A stretch of 64,000 nt of DNA from an uncultured Paracoccaceae bacterium (GCA_947503765.1 CANNFA010000006.1:1-64000), one strand, 5' to 3'. Shown: positions 8,497 to 17,013, counted from the first letter of the stretch. The notes: generated by a model from the letters alone, not told the origin. Numbers and translations: made by a program.

Positions 8497-9783
8497 TCAC
8501 TTGATGAGGCGCAACTGTTGCCTTGGTGCCGCTGTCCCGCGCCGGAACGCCTCGTAGGGATCGTGGGGGGACAGCATCATGTCGACCACCTGCCGCAGGA
8601 GCTGGCGCCGCCCGCGGGCCGAGTAGAAGCCGCCCGGTACCTGGCTGGTTTCCAGCAGGAAGTGGCGGTAATCGCGGTAGGCGCGGTTGTCGGGGCGGGT
8701 GGGCTGCGCGAAGAAGTCCGGCAATGCCTGGGTCGAGACGAATTCGGGCTTCGCATAGACCGCATTGCCGAACACCCGCAGCGGCAGACCGCGCCAGAGC
8801 ACCTGCTGCGCCGCGGTGGAATTGACGGTCACGGCGCCGCGCGCATGGTCCAGCAGTTGCGCCAGCTTGCCGCCGCGCACGTAATGGACGCGCCCCGCCA
8901 CCCCGCAGCGCGCCGCGATCTCGCGGATGTCGCGGCGGATCGGCGCGCGCCCGTCCTCCAGCGGGTGGGCCTTGAACACCATGTGGTGGTGGCCCGGCGC
9001 GCCTGCGGCAAAGCCCTCGATCACCGTTTCAAGGAACTCGCGCATCGTGGCGAACTGGCTGTGCTCGCGGAAGCTCGAATCATGCGCCAGTTGCAGCAGC
9101 GTCAGGTAGTAGGGAAAGCCGCCATACTTGACGCGCCACGTCGCCTGAACCCGGTCGGCCCAGAGCATCGGCATCAGCAGCAGGCGCTTGAGATACAGGC
9201 GGAATTCCTGCAGCACCGTCAGCTCGCGGTGCGGCTCGAAACCGGTATAGCCGCGGTTCGCCAGCAGCAGAAAGCCGTGATAGGCCGCGCCGTAGAACAC
9301 GTGCTGGCGCATGTCGCCCCAATGCGCCGGCGGCTCGGGGATGTCGAGTTCCGCCTGCGCCAGCGTTTCCTGCATCTCGGCGATGCCCAGCCGCATCAGC
9401 GCCGAATTGCCGTTCGAGCCGCCACGCTCGTAGGTGACCCAGTAGGGCCGCAGGTAGCCTTCTTCGAAGACGTGGATGGCCAGCCCGAGCTCGCGCGCGG
9501 CGGCGATCGCCTCGGCGTGGATGCGGCGGGTGTCGCCGTAAAGCACGATGTCGGTGGCGCCCTTGTCCGCGGCGATGGCGCGAAAGGTGGCGGGCCAGTC
9601 GGCGGCGGGGCCGCGATAGGGAACGAAGCTGGCCCGGTCCGGCCAGAAGACGCGGTCGCCCGCATTGAAGCCGACGCGCCAGACCCCGGCCCCCGCCGCG
9701 CGCAGCATCTTGCCAAGCTGGGCGAAGAACGGGCCGTGCGGGCCTTGCAGGAACAGGAATGTCCGGGGCGTGCCGGAAGTCAT
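8497..9783 (-). CDS. kpsS: Capsular polysaccharide linker synthesis protein, KpsS family
   Basis: KpsS is the Kdo transferase that acts on the phosphatidylglycerol anchor in the assembly of ABC-exported capsules, working with KpsC. The 428-residue product shows the capsule biosynthesis domain from the start (FLFLQGPHGPFFAQLGKML). EEGYLRPYWVTYERGG lies near residue 105, and HPLEDGR, TVNSTAAQQ and GLPLRVFG in the C-terminal half match the family. The ATG at 9783 is set by GAAAGG 8 bases upstream. The frame stays open far upstream antisense to ribE-ribBA, but that extension is a high-GC artefact. First gene of the kps operon. It is divergent from ribE with a 216-base intergenic region. Confidence 0.9.
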   Translation of the reverse strand: MTSGTPRTFLFLQGPHGPFFAQLGKMLRAAGAGVWRVGFNAGDRVFWPDRASFVPYRGPAADWPATFRAIAADKGATDIVLYGDTRRIHAEAIAAARELGLAIHVFEEGYLRPYWVTYERGGSNGNSALMRLGIAEMQETLAQAELDIPEPPAHWGDMRQHVFYGAAYHGFLLLANRGYTGFEPHRELTVLQEFRLYLKRLLLMPMLWADRVQATWRVKYGGFPYYLTLLQLAHDSSFREHSQFATMREFLETVIEGFAAGAPGHHHMVFKAHPLEDGRAPIRRDIREIAARCGVAGRVHYVRGGKLAQLLDHARGAVTVNSTAAQQVLWRGLPLRVFGNAVYAKPEFVSTQALPDFFAQPTRPDNRAYRDYRHFLLETSQVPGGFYSARGRRQLLRQVVDMMLSPHDPYEAFRRGTAAPRQQLRLIK

Positions 9784-9999
9784 GCGGATACCTTTCGGGC
9801 CGGGCCTGCATGGCCGGGCATTTGCGGATTGTCCTAGCATCCCGCGGATTTCGGGCAAAGTTATGTCTTGGATGAAGATTTCGGATGGCAAGCCTGTCCG
9901 CCCCGCGGCACAGGGGCGGCGCGCACAGGGTGCCGCGCGGGGGTTGTCCTTCGCGGCCCCGGCGGGCAGGTTGGCGCGGAACCGCGCAAGGGGGATGGC

Positions 10000-10602
10000 A
10001 TGTTCACGGGGATCGTCACCGATATCGGCGAGGTGCTGGAGGTGGAGCGGCGCGGCGATCTGCGCGCGCGCATCGCCACCGGCTATGACGTGGCCGGGAT
10101 CGCGATCGGCGCGTCGATCGCCTGCGACGGGGTGTGCCTGACGGTGATCGCCACCGGCACCGAACCGCGCGCCTGGTTCGACGTGGAGATCAGCGCCGAG
10201 ACGGTGGCGCGCACCACCATCGGGCGCACCGCCTGGGCGCCCGGCACCCGGCTGAACCTGGAGCGGGCGCTGAAGGTCGGGGACGAGCTGGGCGGGCATA
10301 TCGTGTCGGGCCATGTCGACGGCGTGGCCGAGGTGCTGACGGTCGCGCCCGAAGGGGATTCGACTCGCATCCGGTTTCGCGCGCCCGCGGATCTTGCGCG
10401 TTTCGTCGCGCCCAAGGGGTCGGTGGCGCTGAACGGCACGTCGCTGACCGTGAACGAGGTGTCGGGCGCCGAATTCGGCGTGAACCTGATCCCGCATACG
10501 ACCGAGGCGACGACCTGGAGCGCCGTGCGCGCGGGCGACGCGGTGAATATCGAGATCGACACCATGGCGCGCTATGTCGCGCGGCTTCAGGAAGCGGGCT
10601 GA
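10000..10602 (+). CDS. ribE: Riboflavin synthase, alpha subunit
   Basis: The enzyme dismutates two 6,7-dimethyl-8-ribityllumazine molecules to riboflavin and a pyrimidinedione, the last step of riboflavin synthesis. The 200-residue protein has the two lumazine-binding barrels of the family. The N-terminal MFTGIVTDIG motif and CDGVCLTV mark the first, and GGHIVSGHVDGVAEV with KGSVALNGTSLTVNEV marks the second. The ATG at 10000 follows AAGGGGGA. It leads a cluster with ribBA, ribH and nusB on the same strand, separated from ribBA by 162 bases. I found no FMN riboswitch-like conserved sequence upstream. Confidence 0.95.
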   Translation: MFTGIVTDIGEVLEVERRGDLRARIATGYDVAGIAIGASIACDGVCLTVIATGTEPRAWFDVEISAETVARTTIGRTAWAPGTRLNLERALKVGDELGGHIVSGHVDGVAEVLTVAPEGDSTRIRFRAPADLARFVAPKGSVALNGTSLTVNEVSGAEFGVNLIPHTTEATTWSAVRAGDAVNIEIDTMARYVARLQEAG

Positions 10603-10764
10603 GGCGCGCTTCGGCGAATCTGTGCGGGCGCAAGGGGCCGGGACGGCTGACGCCAGGCGCCGGCCGGAGATCTCGCGCCCGAATGCGGCGAAAGCGCCGC
10701 GTCGCTCTGGCCAAGGCCGGGCGCATCGGCTATCTGGCGCGCGCAAGGGTTCCGGGGACGACCG

Positions 10765-11889
10765 ATGAGCGAGAAATACGACACCGCAGGTCCGGTTGAG
10801 CGCGACTGGTCGGACGCGATTTCCTCTGTCGAGGAGATCATCGACGACGCGCGCAACGGGCGGATGTTCATCCTGGTGGACCACGAGGACCGCGAGAACG
10901 AGGGCGACCTGGTGATTCCGGCGCAGATGGCCACGCCCGAGGCGATCAACTTCATGGCGATGCACGGCCGCGGGCTGATCTGCCTGGCGTTGCCGACCGA
11001 ACGCATCGACGCGCTGGGCCTGCCCCTGATGGCGTCGCAGAACTCGTCGCGGCACGAGACAGCGTTCACCGTGTCGATCGAGGCGCGCGAGGGCGTCACC
11101 ACCGGCATCTCGGCGCATGACCGGGCGCGAACCGTGTCGGTGGCCATCGACCCGACCAGGGGCGCCGCCGACATCGCCACGCCGGGCCACGTCTTTCCGC
11201 TGCGCGCGCGCGAGGGCGGGGTGCTGGTGCGCGCGGGCCATACCGAGGCGGCGGTGGACATCGCGCGGCTTGCGGGCCTCAATCCCGCCGGCGTGATCTG
11301 CGAGATCATGAAGGAAGACGGCAACATGGCGCGGCTGCCCGACCTGATCGGGTTCGCGCAATTGCACGGGCTGAAGATCGGCACGATTTCCGATCTGATC
11401 GCCTATCGCCACCGGCACGACAACTTGGTGAACGAAAGCGCGGTCAAGGCGGTGACCAGCGAATTCGGCGGCGAATGGATGCTGCGGGTCTTCACTGACG
11501 ACACCCAGGGCGCCGAGCATATCGTGCTGTCCAAAGGCGACATTGCCGACGGTGCGCCGGTGCTGACGCGGATGCATGCGCTGAACCCGCTGGAGGATGC
11601 GCTGGGGCTGGGTCCGCACCCGGCGAACGAATTGCGCAATGCCATGCTGGAGATCGCCCGCGAGGGGCGCGGCCTGCTGGTGATGCTGCGCGATCCGGCG
11701 ATGAAGCTGGTCACCGGCGGCCAGGTCAGCCCGCAGATCCTGCGCCAATACGGGCTGGGCGCGCAGATCCTGACGGCGCTGGGCGTAACCGAACTGATCC
11801 TGCTGACCAACTCTCCGCTGCCAAGGGTGGTGGGGCTGGAAGGCTACGGGCTGTCCATCGCCGGCACCCGCCCGATCCCGGAGGTGTGA
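10765..11889 (+). CDS. ribB: 3,4-dihydroxy-2-butanone-4-phosphate synthase with a degenerate GTP cyclohydrolase II-like domain
   Basis: The N-terminal half (residues about 15-215) is an intact RibB, which makes dihydroxybutanone phosphate from ribulose 5-phosphate. It has DHEDRENEGD, HG(R)GLICLAL, and RAGHTEAAVDIARLAGL with PAGVICEI. The C-terminal half (about 220-374) aligns in length and fold with GTP cyclohydrolase II but lacks its zinc-binding cysteines. Where RibA has the R-V-H-S-E-C-L-T-G-D and C-x-C segment, this protein reads TRMHALNPLEDALGLGP with no cysteine. It is therefore unlikely to open the GTP ring. This domain state is known in alphaproteobacteria, where such proteins have been called RibBX. 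A true RibA should be elsewhere in the genome. The stop is 2 bases before ribH. Confidence 0.92.
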   Translation: MSEKYDTAGPVERDWSDAISSVEEIIDDARNGRMFILVDHEDRENEGDLVIPAQMATPEAINFMAMHGRGLICLALPTERIDALGLPLMASQNSSRHETAFTVSIEAREGVTTGISAHDRARTVSVAIDPTRGAADIATPGHVFPLRAREGGVLVRAGHTEAAVDIARLAGLNPAGVICEIMKEDGNMARLPDLIGFAQLHGLKIGTISDLIAYRHRHDNLVNESAVKAVTSEFGGEWMLRVFTDDTQGAEHIVLSKGDIADGAPVLTRMHALNPLEDALGLGPHPANELRNAMLEIAREGRGLLVMLRDPAMKLVTGGQVSPQILRQYGLGAQILTALGVTELILLTNSPLPRVVGLEGYGLSIAGTRPIPEV

Positions 11890-11891
11890 AG

Positions 11892-12437
11892 ATGGCTGGC
11901 CACGAGACCCAGGACGCGCTGCCGCTGCCGCAATTCGACGATCCGGTGAAGGTGCTGCTGGTGGTGGCGCCCTATTACGGCGACATCGCGGGCAACCTGG
12001 TGACCGGCGCGCGCGCGGTGCTGGAAAGCGTGGGCGCAACCAGCGAGGAGGTGCATGTGCCCGGCGCGCTGGAGATCCCGAGCGCGGTTGCGGCGGCGCA
12101 CCGACTGTCGAATTTCGACGGCTATGTCGGGCTGGGCTGCGTGATCCGAGGCGAGACGACGCATTACGACACCGTGTGCAACGACAGCTCGCGCGGGTTG
12201 ATGCTGCTGGGCTTGCAGGGCTGTGCCATCGGCAACGGCATCCTCACGGTGGAAAACCGCGCCCAGGCAGAGGTGCGGGCCGATCCGGGCGGGCAGGACA
12301 AGGGCGGCGGCGCGGCGGCGGCCGCGCTGCACCTGATCGCGCTGGCGCGGCGCTGGGGCCAGCCCAAGGGCGGGCTCGGCTTCCTGCCGCAGGGCAGCTA
12401 CCAGGTGGCGGGCGGCGAAGGGCCGGACCTGGCATGA
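11892..12437 (+). CDS. ribH: 6,7-dimethyl-8-ribityllumazine synthase
   Basis: RibH condenses dihydroxybutanone phosphate from RibB with the pyrimidinedione to form lumazine, the substrate of RibE. The 181-residue protein shows the family motifs VPGALEIPSAV, VIRGETTHYDTVCN and GNGILTVENRAQAE. GGAGGT sits 7 bases before the ATG at 11892, which is why I prefer it to the in-frame GTG at 11886. The stop codon overlaps the nusB start (ATGA), indicating translational coupling. Confidence 0.95.
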   Translation: MAGHETQDALPLPQFDDPVKVLLVVAPYYGDIAGNLVTGARAVLESVGATSEEVHVPGALEIPSAVAAAHRLSNFDGYVGLGCVIRGETTHYDTVCNDSSRGLMLLGLQGCAIGNGILTVENRAQAEVRADPGGQDKGGGAAAAALHLIALARRWGQPKGGLGFLPQGSYQVAGGEGPDLA

Positions 12438-12898
12438 GCCAGAAGGTCAGCAAGCGGCAGATGCGGTCCGCGGCGCGGCTCTACGCGGTGCAGGCGCTGT
12501 TCCAGATGGAGGCGGCGGGCACGAGCGTCGACGCGGTGCGCCGCGAGTTCGAGGATTTCCGCTTTGGCGCCGAGGTCGAGGGCGGCGCGATGGTCGAGGG
12601 CGATGTCGACCATTTCCGCGCCCTGACCGAAGAGGCGGTGAACGCGCAGGCCCGGATCGACCAGATGACCGACCGGGCGCTGGTGGCCAAGTGGCCCATC
12701 GCGCGGATCGACCCGACGCTCCGGGCGCTGTTCCGCGCGGCGGGGGCCGAGCTGATCCTGGACGCCACGCCGCCGAGGGTGGTGATCACCGAATTCGTGG
12801 ACGTGGCCAAGGCGTTTTTTCCGGAGGGGCGGGAGCCGAAATTCGTCAATGCGGTTCTCGATCACATGGCGCGAGAGGCGCGGCCGGAAGCCTTCTGA
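12434..12898 (+). CDS. nusB: Transcription antitermination factor NusB
   Basis: NusB binds boxA RNA together with NusE (S10) and supports processive antitermination on rRNA operons. The 154-residue all-helical protein has the typical RSAARLYAVQALFQME start, a central WPIARIDPTLRALFRAA segment and the terminal VITEFVDVAKAFF. The ribH-nusB link is conserved in many bacteria. The start overlaps the ribH stop by four bases. It ends at an AT-rich, palindromic intergenic region facing the convergent CBS-domain gene. Confidence 0.94.
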   Translation: MSQKVSKRQMRSAARLYAVQALFQMEAAGTSVDAVRREFEDFRFGAEVEGGAMVEGDVDHFRALTEEAVNAQARIDQMTDRALVAKWPIARIDPTLRALFRAAGAELILDATPPRVVITEFVDVAKAFFPEGREPKFVNAVLDHMAREARPEAF

Positions 12899-12922
12899 GA
12901 AGTACGTATCGCGCAATGTAGA

Positions 12923-12955
12923 GATATTTTGCGCATATTTTGCGATCAAAATATC
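12923..12955. repeat. AT-rich inverted repeat between convergent genes
   Basis: GATATTTT (12923-12930) and AAAATATC (12948-12955) form a perfect 8-bp dyad around a 17-base centre. The whole stretch of about 12900-12975 is far richer in A and T than its surroundings. It lies between convergent nusB and the CBS-domain gene, so it may be a bidirectional termination region or a protein-binding site. Neither role can be shown from the sequence. Confidence 0.45.
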
Positions 12956-13043
12956 ACATATCGAACATTGTATGGTCCAAGGAGGGTTCGGGACCCCACC
13001 CCCGTTCCGACCAATGGCCGGGCCCCGTCCGATCGGCGCAGGC

Positions 13044-14339
13044 TCAGCTCTGGGGGCGGATCTTCAGCCGGGTGATGCGGTTGTCCTTGCGCGCCAGCAC
13101 CTCGAAGCGGAAGCCGTGGAAGCTGAATACCTGGCCCTGCGACGGGATCATCTGCGCCTCGTGGATGACCAGCCCGGCGATGGTGTTCGCCTCGTCGTCC
13201 GGCAGGTTCCAGTCGGTCGCGCGGTTCAGATCGCGGATCGTGGTGGCGCCGTCGATGACATAATCGCCGTCATCGGTGCGGCGCAGGGGGTTATCCTCGT
13301 CGAGGTCGAATTCGTCGGTGATCTCGCCCACGATCTCCTCGAGGATATCCTCGAGGGTGATCAGCCCTTCGAGCGAGCCGTATTCGTCGACCACCAGCGC
13401 GAAATGGGTGCGCAGGGCCAGAAACTGGCGCATCTGGTCGTCCAGCGTGGTGGTTTCGGGAACGAAATAGGGCGGCATCGCTGCATCGAGCACGTTGAAG
13501 TCGGCCAGCGCGTCGGTGTCCGTCTCGGCCGCGCCGATCACGGCATACATCGTGCGCAGCAGATCCTTGGCGTGGATCACGCCGACGATGTTCTCGGGCT
13601 CTCCCTGGAAAACGGGCAGGCGGGTATGCGAGGACTTGATGCATTGCTCGAGCACCTCGAGCGGCGGGCGGGCGGCGTCGACCATCTCGATCTGGCTGCG
13701 GTGGAGCATGATTTCCTCGACCGTGCGGTCGGCAAGGTCGAGCGCGCCGAGCAGGCGGTCGCGGTCCTCCTTTTCCACCGCGCCCTCGGAATGGCCCAGC
13801 GTGATGGCGCCGACGATCTCTTCGCGCACGGCGAGGATCTGGCTGGCCGGGTCGGTCTGCACACCGAACAGCCGCAGGATGCCCCGCACCAGCGCGCGCA
13901 CCGCGCCGACCACCGGGCTGAGCACCAGGATCACCAGCCGGATCGCGGGCGCCACGAAACTGGCGGCGGTTTCGGCATTGGTGATGGCGTAGGTCTTGGG
14001 CAGAACCTCGGCGAAGATCAGCACCAGCAGCGTCATCACCAGCGTGGCGATGGCGACGCCGGAATCGCCCAGCATCCGGGTGAACAGCGCCGTCGCCAGC
14101 GAGGTGGCGAGGATGTTCACCAGGTTGTTGCCCAGCAGCACCGACCCGATCAGCCGTTCGCTGTCCTCGGTGATCTTCAGCGCGGTCCCGGCGGCGCGCG
14201 AGCCCTTGTCGGCCTGGGTGCGCAGCTTGCCGCGCGAGGCGGCGGTCAGCGCGGTTTCGGAGCCGGAAAAGAAGGCGGACAGCACCAGCAGCCCGAGTAT
14301 CGCGGCGGCGGTGATCCAGAAGGCGGCATCGAGGGCCAT
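13044..14339 (-). CDS. CNNM/CorC-HlyC family membrane protein with CBS domains
   Basis: Members of this family (CorB, YfjD and hemolysin-C-like proteins) are implicated in divalent cation homeostasis. The 431-residue protein has a DUF21/CNNM transmembrane domain with about four helices (residues 5-190, starting LDAAFWITAAAILGLLVLSA and including LIFAEVLPKTYA). A CBS-domain pair follows (about 210-340, with TRLPVFQGEPENIVGVIHAK and VVDEYGSLEGLITLEDILEE). The end is a C-terminal CorC_HlyC domain (about 355-430). The label hemolysin is historical. It lies just downstream of xerD on the same strand. Confidence 0.88.
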   Translation of the reverse strand: MALDAAFWITAAAILGLLVLSAFFSGSETALTAASRGKLRTQADKGSRAAGTALKITEDSERLIGSVLLGNNLVNILATSLATALFTRMLGDSGVAIATLVMTLLVLIFAEVLPKTYAITNAETAASFVAPAIRLVILVLSPVVGAVRALVRGILRLFGVQTDPASQILAVREEIVGAITLGHSEGAVEKEDRDRLLGALDLADRTVEEIMLHRSQIEMVDAARPPLEVLEQCIKSSHTRLPVFQGEPENIVGVIHAKDLLRTMYAVIGAAETDTDALADFNVLDAAMPPYFVPETTTLDDQMRQFLALRTHFALVVDEYGSLEGLITLEDILEEIVGEITDEFDLDEDNPLRRTDDGDYVIDGATTIRDLNRATDWNLPDDEANTIAGLVIHEAQMIPSQGQVFSFHGFRFEVLARKDNRITRLKIRPQS

Positions 14340-14424
14340 GGTCAGGTGTCCTTGGGTGGCTGCGCGGGGGTTCTAGGGGCAGGCGGGGGCGGCTGGCAAG
14401 AGGCACCGCGGGCCGCCGCCCCGG

Positions 14425-15357
14425 TCACGGCTTTGGCGTGCGCGCCAGCGGATGATGGTCGAGCACCAGGTCCCGAAGCCGCTCGTCGAGGACGTGGGTG
14501 TAAATCTCCGTGGTGGACACATCGGCATGGCCCAGAAGCGTCTGGATCGACATCAGATCGGCGCCATTGGCCAGAAGATGCGTGGCGAAGGCATGGCGCA
14601 GGGTGTGCGGCGTGACCTTGCCGGGCGGCACGCCCCCGGCCACCGCCAGTTCCTTGATCAGCACGTAGAAGCGGTGGCGCGTCAGGTGGCCCGCCTTGCC
14701 GCGCGACGGAAACAGGAAGCGCGAGGCCGGCGCGCCACGTTTGCGGGCCGCCGCGTCCTGCGCATCGCGCTCGGCCAGCCAGGCGCGCAGGGCGGTGCGG
14801 GCCGGCGGCGACAGCGGCACCATGCGCTCGCGGCCGCCCTTGCCGGCGACCAGCAGCATCCGCGGATCGCCCCGCGCCGCGGCGGCGGGCAGCGACACCA
14901 GTTCGGTCACGCGCATGCCCGTGGCATAAAGCAATTCCAGCAGGCAGGTGTTGCGCAGCCGGTCGGAGGCGGCGCGCCCATGGGTCTGCGCCGCGCCCAG
15001 CAGCGCGTCGATCTCGGGAACCGACAGGGTTTTCGGCAGCCGCGCATCGCGGCCCGGCCCCTTGATCCGCAGTGCCGGGTTGTCCTTGCGCCAGCCCTCG
15101 TCGAACGCGAACCGGTACAGCTGGCGGATCGCCGACAGGCGCCGCGCGCGGGTGGCGCGGGCCAGGCCCTGGGCGTCGCAATGGACAAGATACGCCTCGA
15201 TCTCGGGCTGGCCGGCAGCGGCGAAATCGGTGCCGCGCCGCGCCAGCCAGGCGGCGAAATCCTTCAGGTCGCGGGCATAGGCAAGCTGGGTGTTGGTGGC
15301 CGCGTCCAGTTCGGCCGCCTGCGCCTCGATGAAGGTCTGGATCCACCGCTCGCTCAT
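14425..15357 (-). CDS. xerD: Tyrosine recombinase XerD (site-specific, chromosome dimer resolution)
   Basis: XerD works with XerC at dif during division, under FtsK control, to resolve chromosome dimers. The 310-residue protein has an N-terminal SAM-like DNA-binding domain (residues 1-90) and a C-terminal catalytic domain. All catalytic residues are visible: R149 in TGMRVTE, K173 in GKGGRER, H251 and R254 in HTLRHAFATH, H277 in LLGHADV and the nucleophile Y286 in EIYTHV. The ATG overlaps the stop of the upstream hypothetical gene by four bases. XerC-like recombinases are similar, but chromosomal context and length favour XerD. No att sites or cassette genes accompany it. Confidence 0.88.
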   Translation of the reverse strand: MSERWIQTFIEAQAAELDAATNTQLAYARDLKDFAAWLARRGTDFAAAGQPEIEAYLVHCDAQGLARATRARRLSAIRQLYRFAFDEGWRKDNPALRIKGPGRDARLPKTLSVPEIDALLGAAQTHGRAASDRLRNTCLLELLYATGMRVTELVSLPAAAARGDPRMLLVAGKGGRERMVPLSPPARTALRAWLAERDAQDAAARKRGAPASRFLFPSRGKAGHLTRHRFYVLIKELAVAGGVPPGKVTPHTLRHAFATHLLANGADLMSIQTLLGHADVSTTEIYTHVLDERLRDLVLDHHPLARTPKP

Positions 15358-16889
15358 GCGTCCTCGACCAGGATCAGCGTCTGCAGCGCGATCTGCCGTG
15401 CCGTGTCTTCCAGCCCGGCCGCGCGCAGCAGCGCGATGGCGTCGCGCAGTTTCGACGTGTCGCCGTGCCCGCCGCCGCGTGACAGGATCAGCGCGCGCAG
15501 GATCGCCTCGCCCAGGTTGCCGCGCTGGACCAGCGGGGCAAGGCGTTCGGGTGCGCCGCCGGCGCCGAACCCGTCCGCGATGGCGGCGGCGGCCGGGCCG
15601 GGGGGCGCGGTGTCCGCCACATCGCCGCGCGCCACCGCCTTGAGGAACCGCTCGCGCGGATCTTCCGGCTGCCGGGCGATGGCCGCGGTCTCGTAGGCAT
15701 CCGACAGCAGCCCGATCTCGAAGGCGAGCCGGGCCGCGTCCCCCTCGAGCGTCAGGCCCTGCAGGCGCTTGCCGTAAAGCTCGGCGAAGACCGGGTGCAG
15801 GTCCGCATCCTTCAGCGCCGCCCAGGCCGGGGCCAGCGTCCGCGCCGCTTCGTCCGATCCGGCATTCAGCGCGGCATCGAACCGTTGCACCGCCGCGACC
15901 CGGTCCCAGACCCCGCCCGAGGCCGCCGGTGCGCGTTCGGTGTAAAGGCCCAGCAACTGGTTGGCGTCGATCGCGCCGGACCGGGCCAGCCGCTCGGCGG
16001 CCTCGATCTGTGCCTTCCAGCCGGTGTTCAGCTGCAGATCCGCCTGCGCGAAGGGCAGCGGCAGAAGGCCGGTCGGGATCGGCTCTGCAATCGCCTCGTA
16101 AAGCCGGAAGACCAGCGGTGAGGGGCGCTTGGGCGGGGCGAGTTGCGGTACGCCCTCGAAGGTTTCGGGGTCGAGATAGCGCGCCAGGATCGCGTCCTCG
16201 GCGCCGCTCAGATCGCCCAGCGCGCGCCCGGTTTCCAGCGTCAGCGCCGCGGTGGCCCAATCGCCGTTTCGCGCCAGGCAGAAGATGCGCGCGGCCAGCG
16301 AGGGCGCGAGATCGGGCGCGGCCGCCAGCTTGCGGCAGGCGGCATCCTCTGTGCCCAGCAGCAGGCTGGCGTCGAAATAGCGCGCGAAGCTGTCCGCGTC
16401 GCCCGGCCCGGCGCGGTCCAGCAGCGCATGCGCCTGGTCGACCGCGCCCATCGCGATCAGCGTGTCGACGCGCGCCAGGAACAACCGGTGGTTCGGGTCG
16501 CTGTCGGCAGGCGGATCCAGCTCTGCCAGAAGCAGCGTATGCAGCAGATCGCGCGCCGCCGGCAGCAGCCCGTCATGCAGGTCGTCCATCAGCGTGGCAA
16601 GCTCGGCGCTGGCGCTGTTGCCCCACAGGTCGACCGGCAGCCCGGTGACCGAGGCCGGCAGCAGCCCGACCGCATCGCTCGACACCGCGCCCAGGGGGGT
16701 CACGTCGATGGTCTCGATCCCGGCGCCGTCGCTGGTGCCCGGCTCGGGCGGATGCGCCTCGTCGGGGACCGTGCTCAGCGTGTCCGAAAGCCAGTCGATG
16801 GCCGACATCGGTCCGCCCTGCGCCAGCGCCGCACCCGCCCCGGCCGCCGTGCCAAGCGCCAGCCCGAGAAGAAGCGCCCTAGCTGCCAT
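15354..16889 (-). CDS. Secreted helical-repeat hypothetical protein
   Basis: The function is not recognised. The 511-residue protein has a signal peptide (MAARALLLGLALGTAAGAGA with cleavage after ALA near residue 23). The rest is alanine- and leucine-rich helical sequence with a TPR-like look, such as AARDLLHTLLLAEL, RVDTLIAMGAVDQAHALLDRA and FLKAVARGD. It is probably periplasmic. It overlaps the 44-residue membrane protein gene upstream by 11 bases and the xerD start by 4 bases, so the three are translationally linked. The same arrangement next to xerD and divergent aroK is familiar from Rhodobacterales genomes. An envelope assembly role is only a guess. Confidence 0.7.
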   Translation of the reverse strand: MAARALLLGLALGTAAGAGAALAQGGPMSAIDWLSDTLSTVPDEAHPPEPGTSDGAGIETIDVTPLGAVSSDAVGLLPASVTGLPVDLWGNSASAELATLMDDLHDGLLPAARDLLHTLLLAELDPPADSDPNHRLFLARVDTLIAMGAVDQAHALLDRAGPGDADSFARYFDASLLLGTEDAACRKLAAAPDLAPSLAARIFCLARNGDWATAALTLETGRALGDLSGAEDAILARYLDPETFEGVPQLAPPKRPSPLVFRLYEAIAEPIPTGLLPLPFAQADLQLNTGWKAQIEAAERLARSGAIDANQLLGLYTERAPAASGGVWDRVAAVQRFDAALNAGSDEAARTLAPAWAALKDADLHPVFAELYGKRLQGLTLEGDAARLAFEIGLLSDAYETAAIARQPEDPRERFLKAVARGDVADTAPPGPAAAAIADGFGAGGAPERLAPLVQRGNLGEAILRALILSRGGGHGDTSKLRDAIALLRAAGLEDTARQIALQTLILVEDA

Positions 16890-17013
16890 CCAGGATCACC
16901 GGTTCGCTCACATCCGCCTGGTCCGGCGACATGTCGCCAAGATAGGCATAGCCGATCACGCCAAGCGCCGTCAGAACCGCCAGGATCAGGATCAGCTTCA
17001 GTATGGTCTTCAT
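16879..17013 (-). CDS. Small single-pass membrane protein (44 residues)
   Basis: The predicted product begins MKTILKLILILAVLTALGV, a single hydrophobic helix, and continues with a short acidic tail (residues 25-44) facing one side of the membrane. GGGAGAG lies 3-9 bases before the ATG at 17013. The gene overlaps the next gene by 11 bases, which supports real translation. The region between it and aroK on the other strand (17014-17150) is a divergent promoter region. Function unknown. Confidence 0.65.
   Translation of the reverse strand: MKTILKLILILAVLTALGVIGYAYLGDMSPDQADVSEPVILDGS

Noticed and set aside
9784-9999. FMN riboswitch ahead of ribE
   Set aside because: No conserved FMN-element blocks were seen in the leader, and the short, GC-rich region gives no matching fold by eye.
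10765-11889. Bifunctional RibBA annotation
   Set aside because: The GTP cyclohydrolase II zinc cysteines are missing, so only the RibB activity is supported.
9784-12039. Long open frame antisense to ribE and ribBA, continuous with the kpsS frame
   Set aside because: Only the part from 9783 has KpsS homology and a ribosome-binding site. The upstream part is arginine- and histidine-rich nonsense opposite two well-conserved genes, as expected in high-GC DNA.
13044-14339. Haemolysin toxin
   Set aside because: The CNNM/CBS/CorC domain order fits a membrane transport or cation protein; the haemolysin name in this family is a legacy label.
14425-15357. Integrase of a mobile element next to tRNA-Leu
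   Set aside because: The recombinase is 12 kb from the tRNA, is housekeeping-like in length and residues, and no att duplication or cargo is present.
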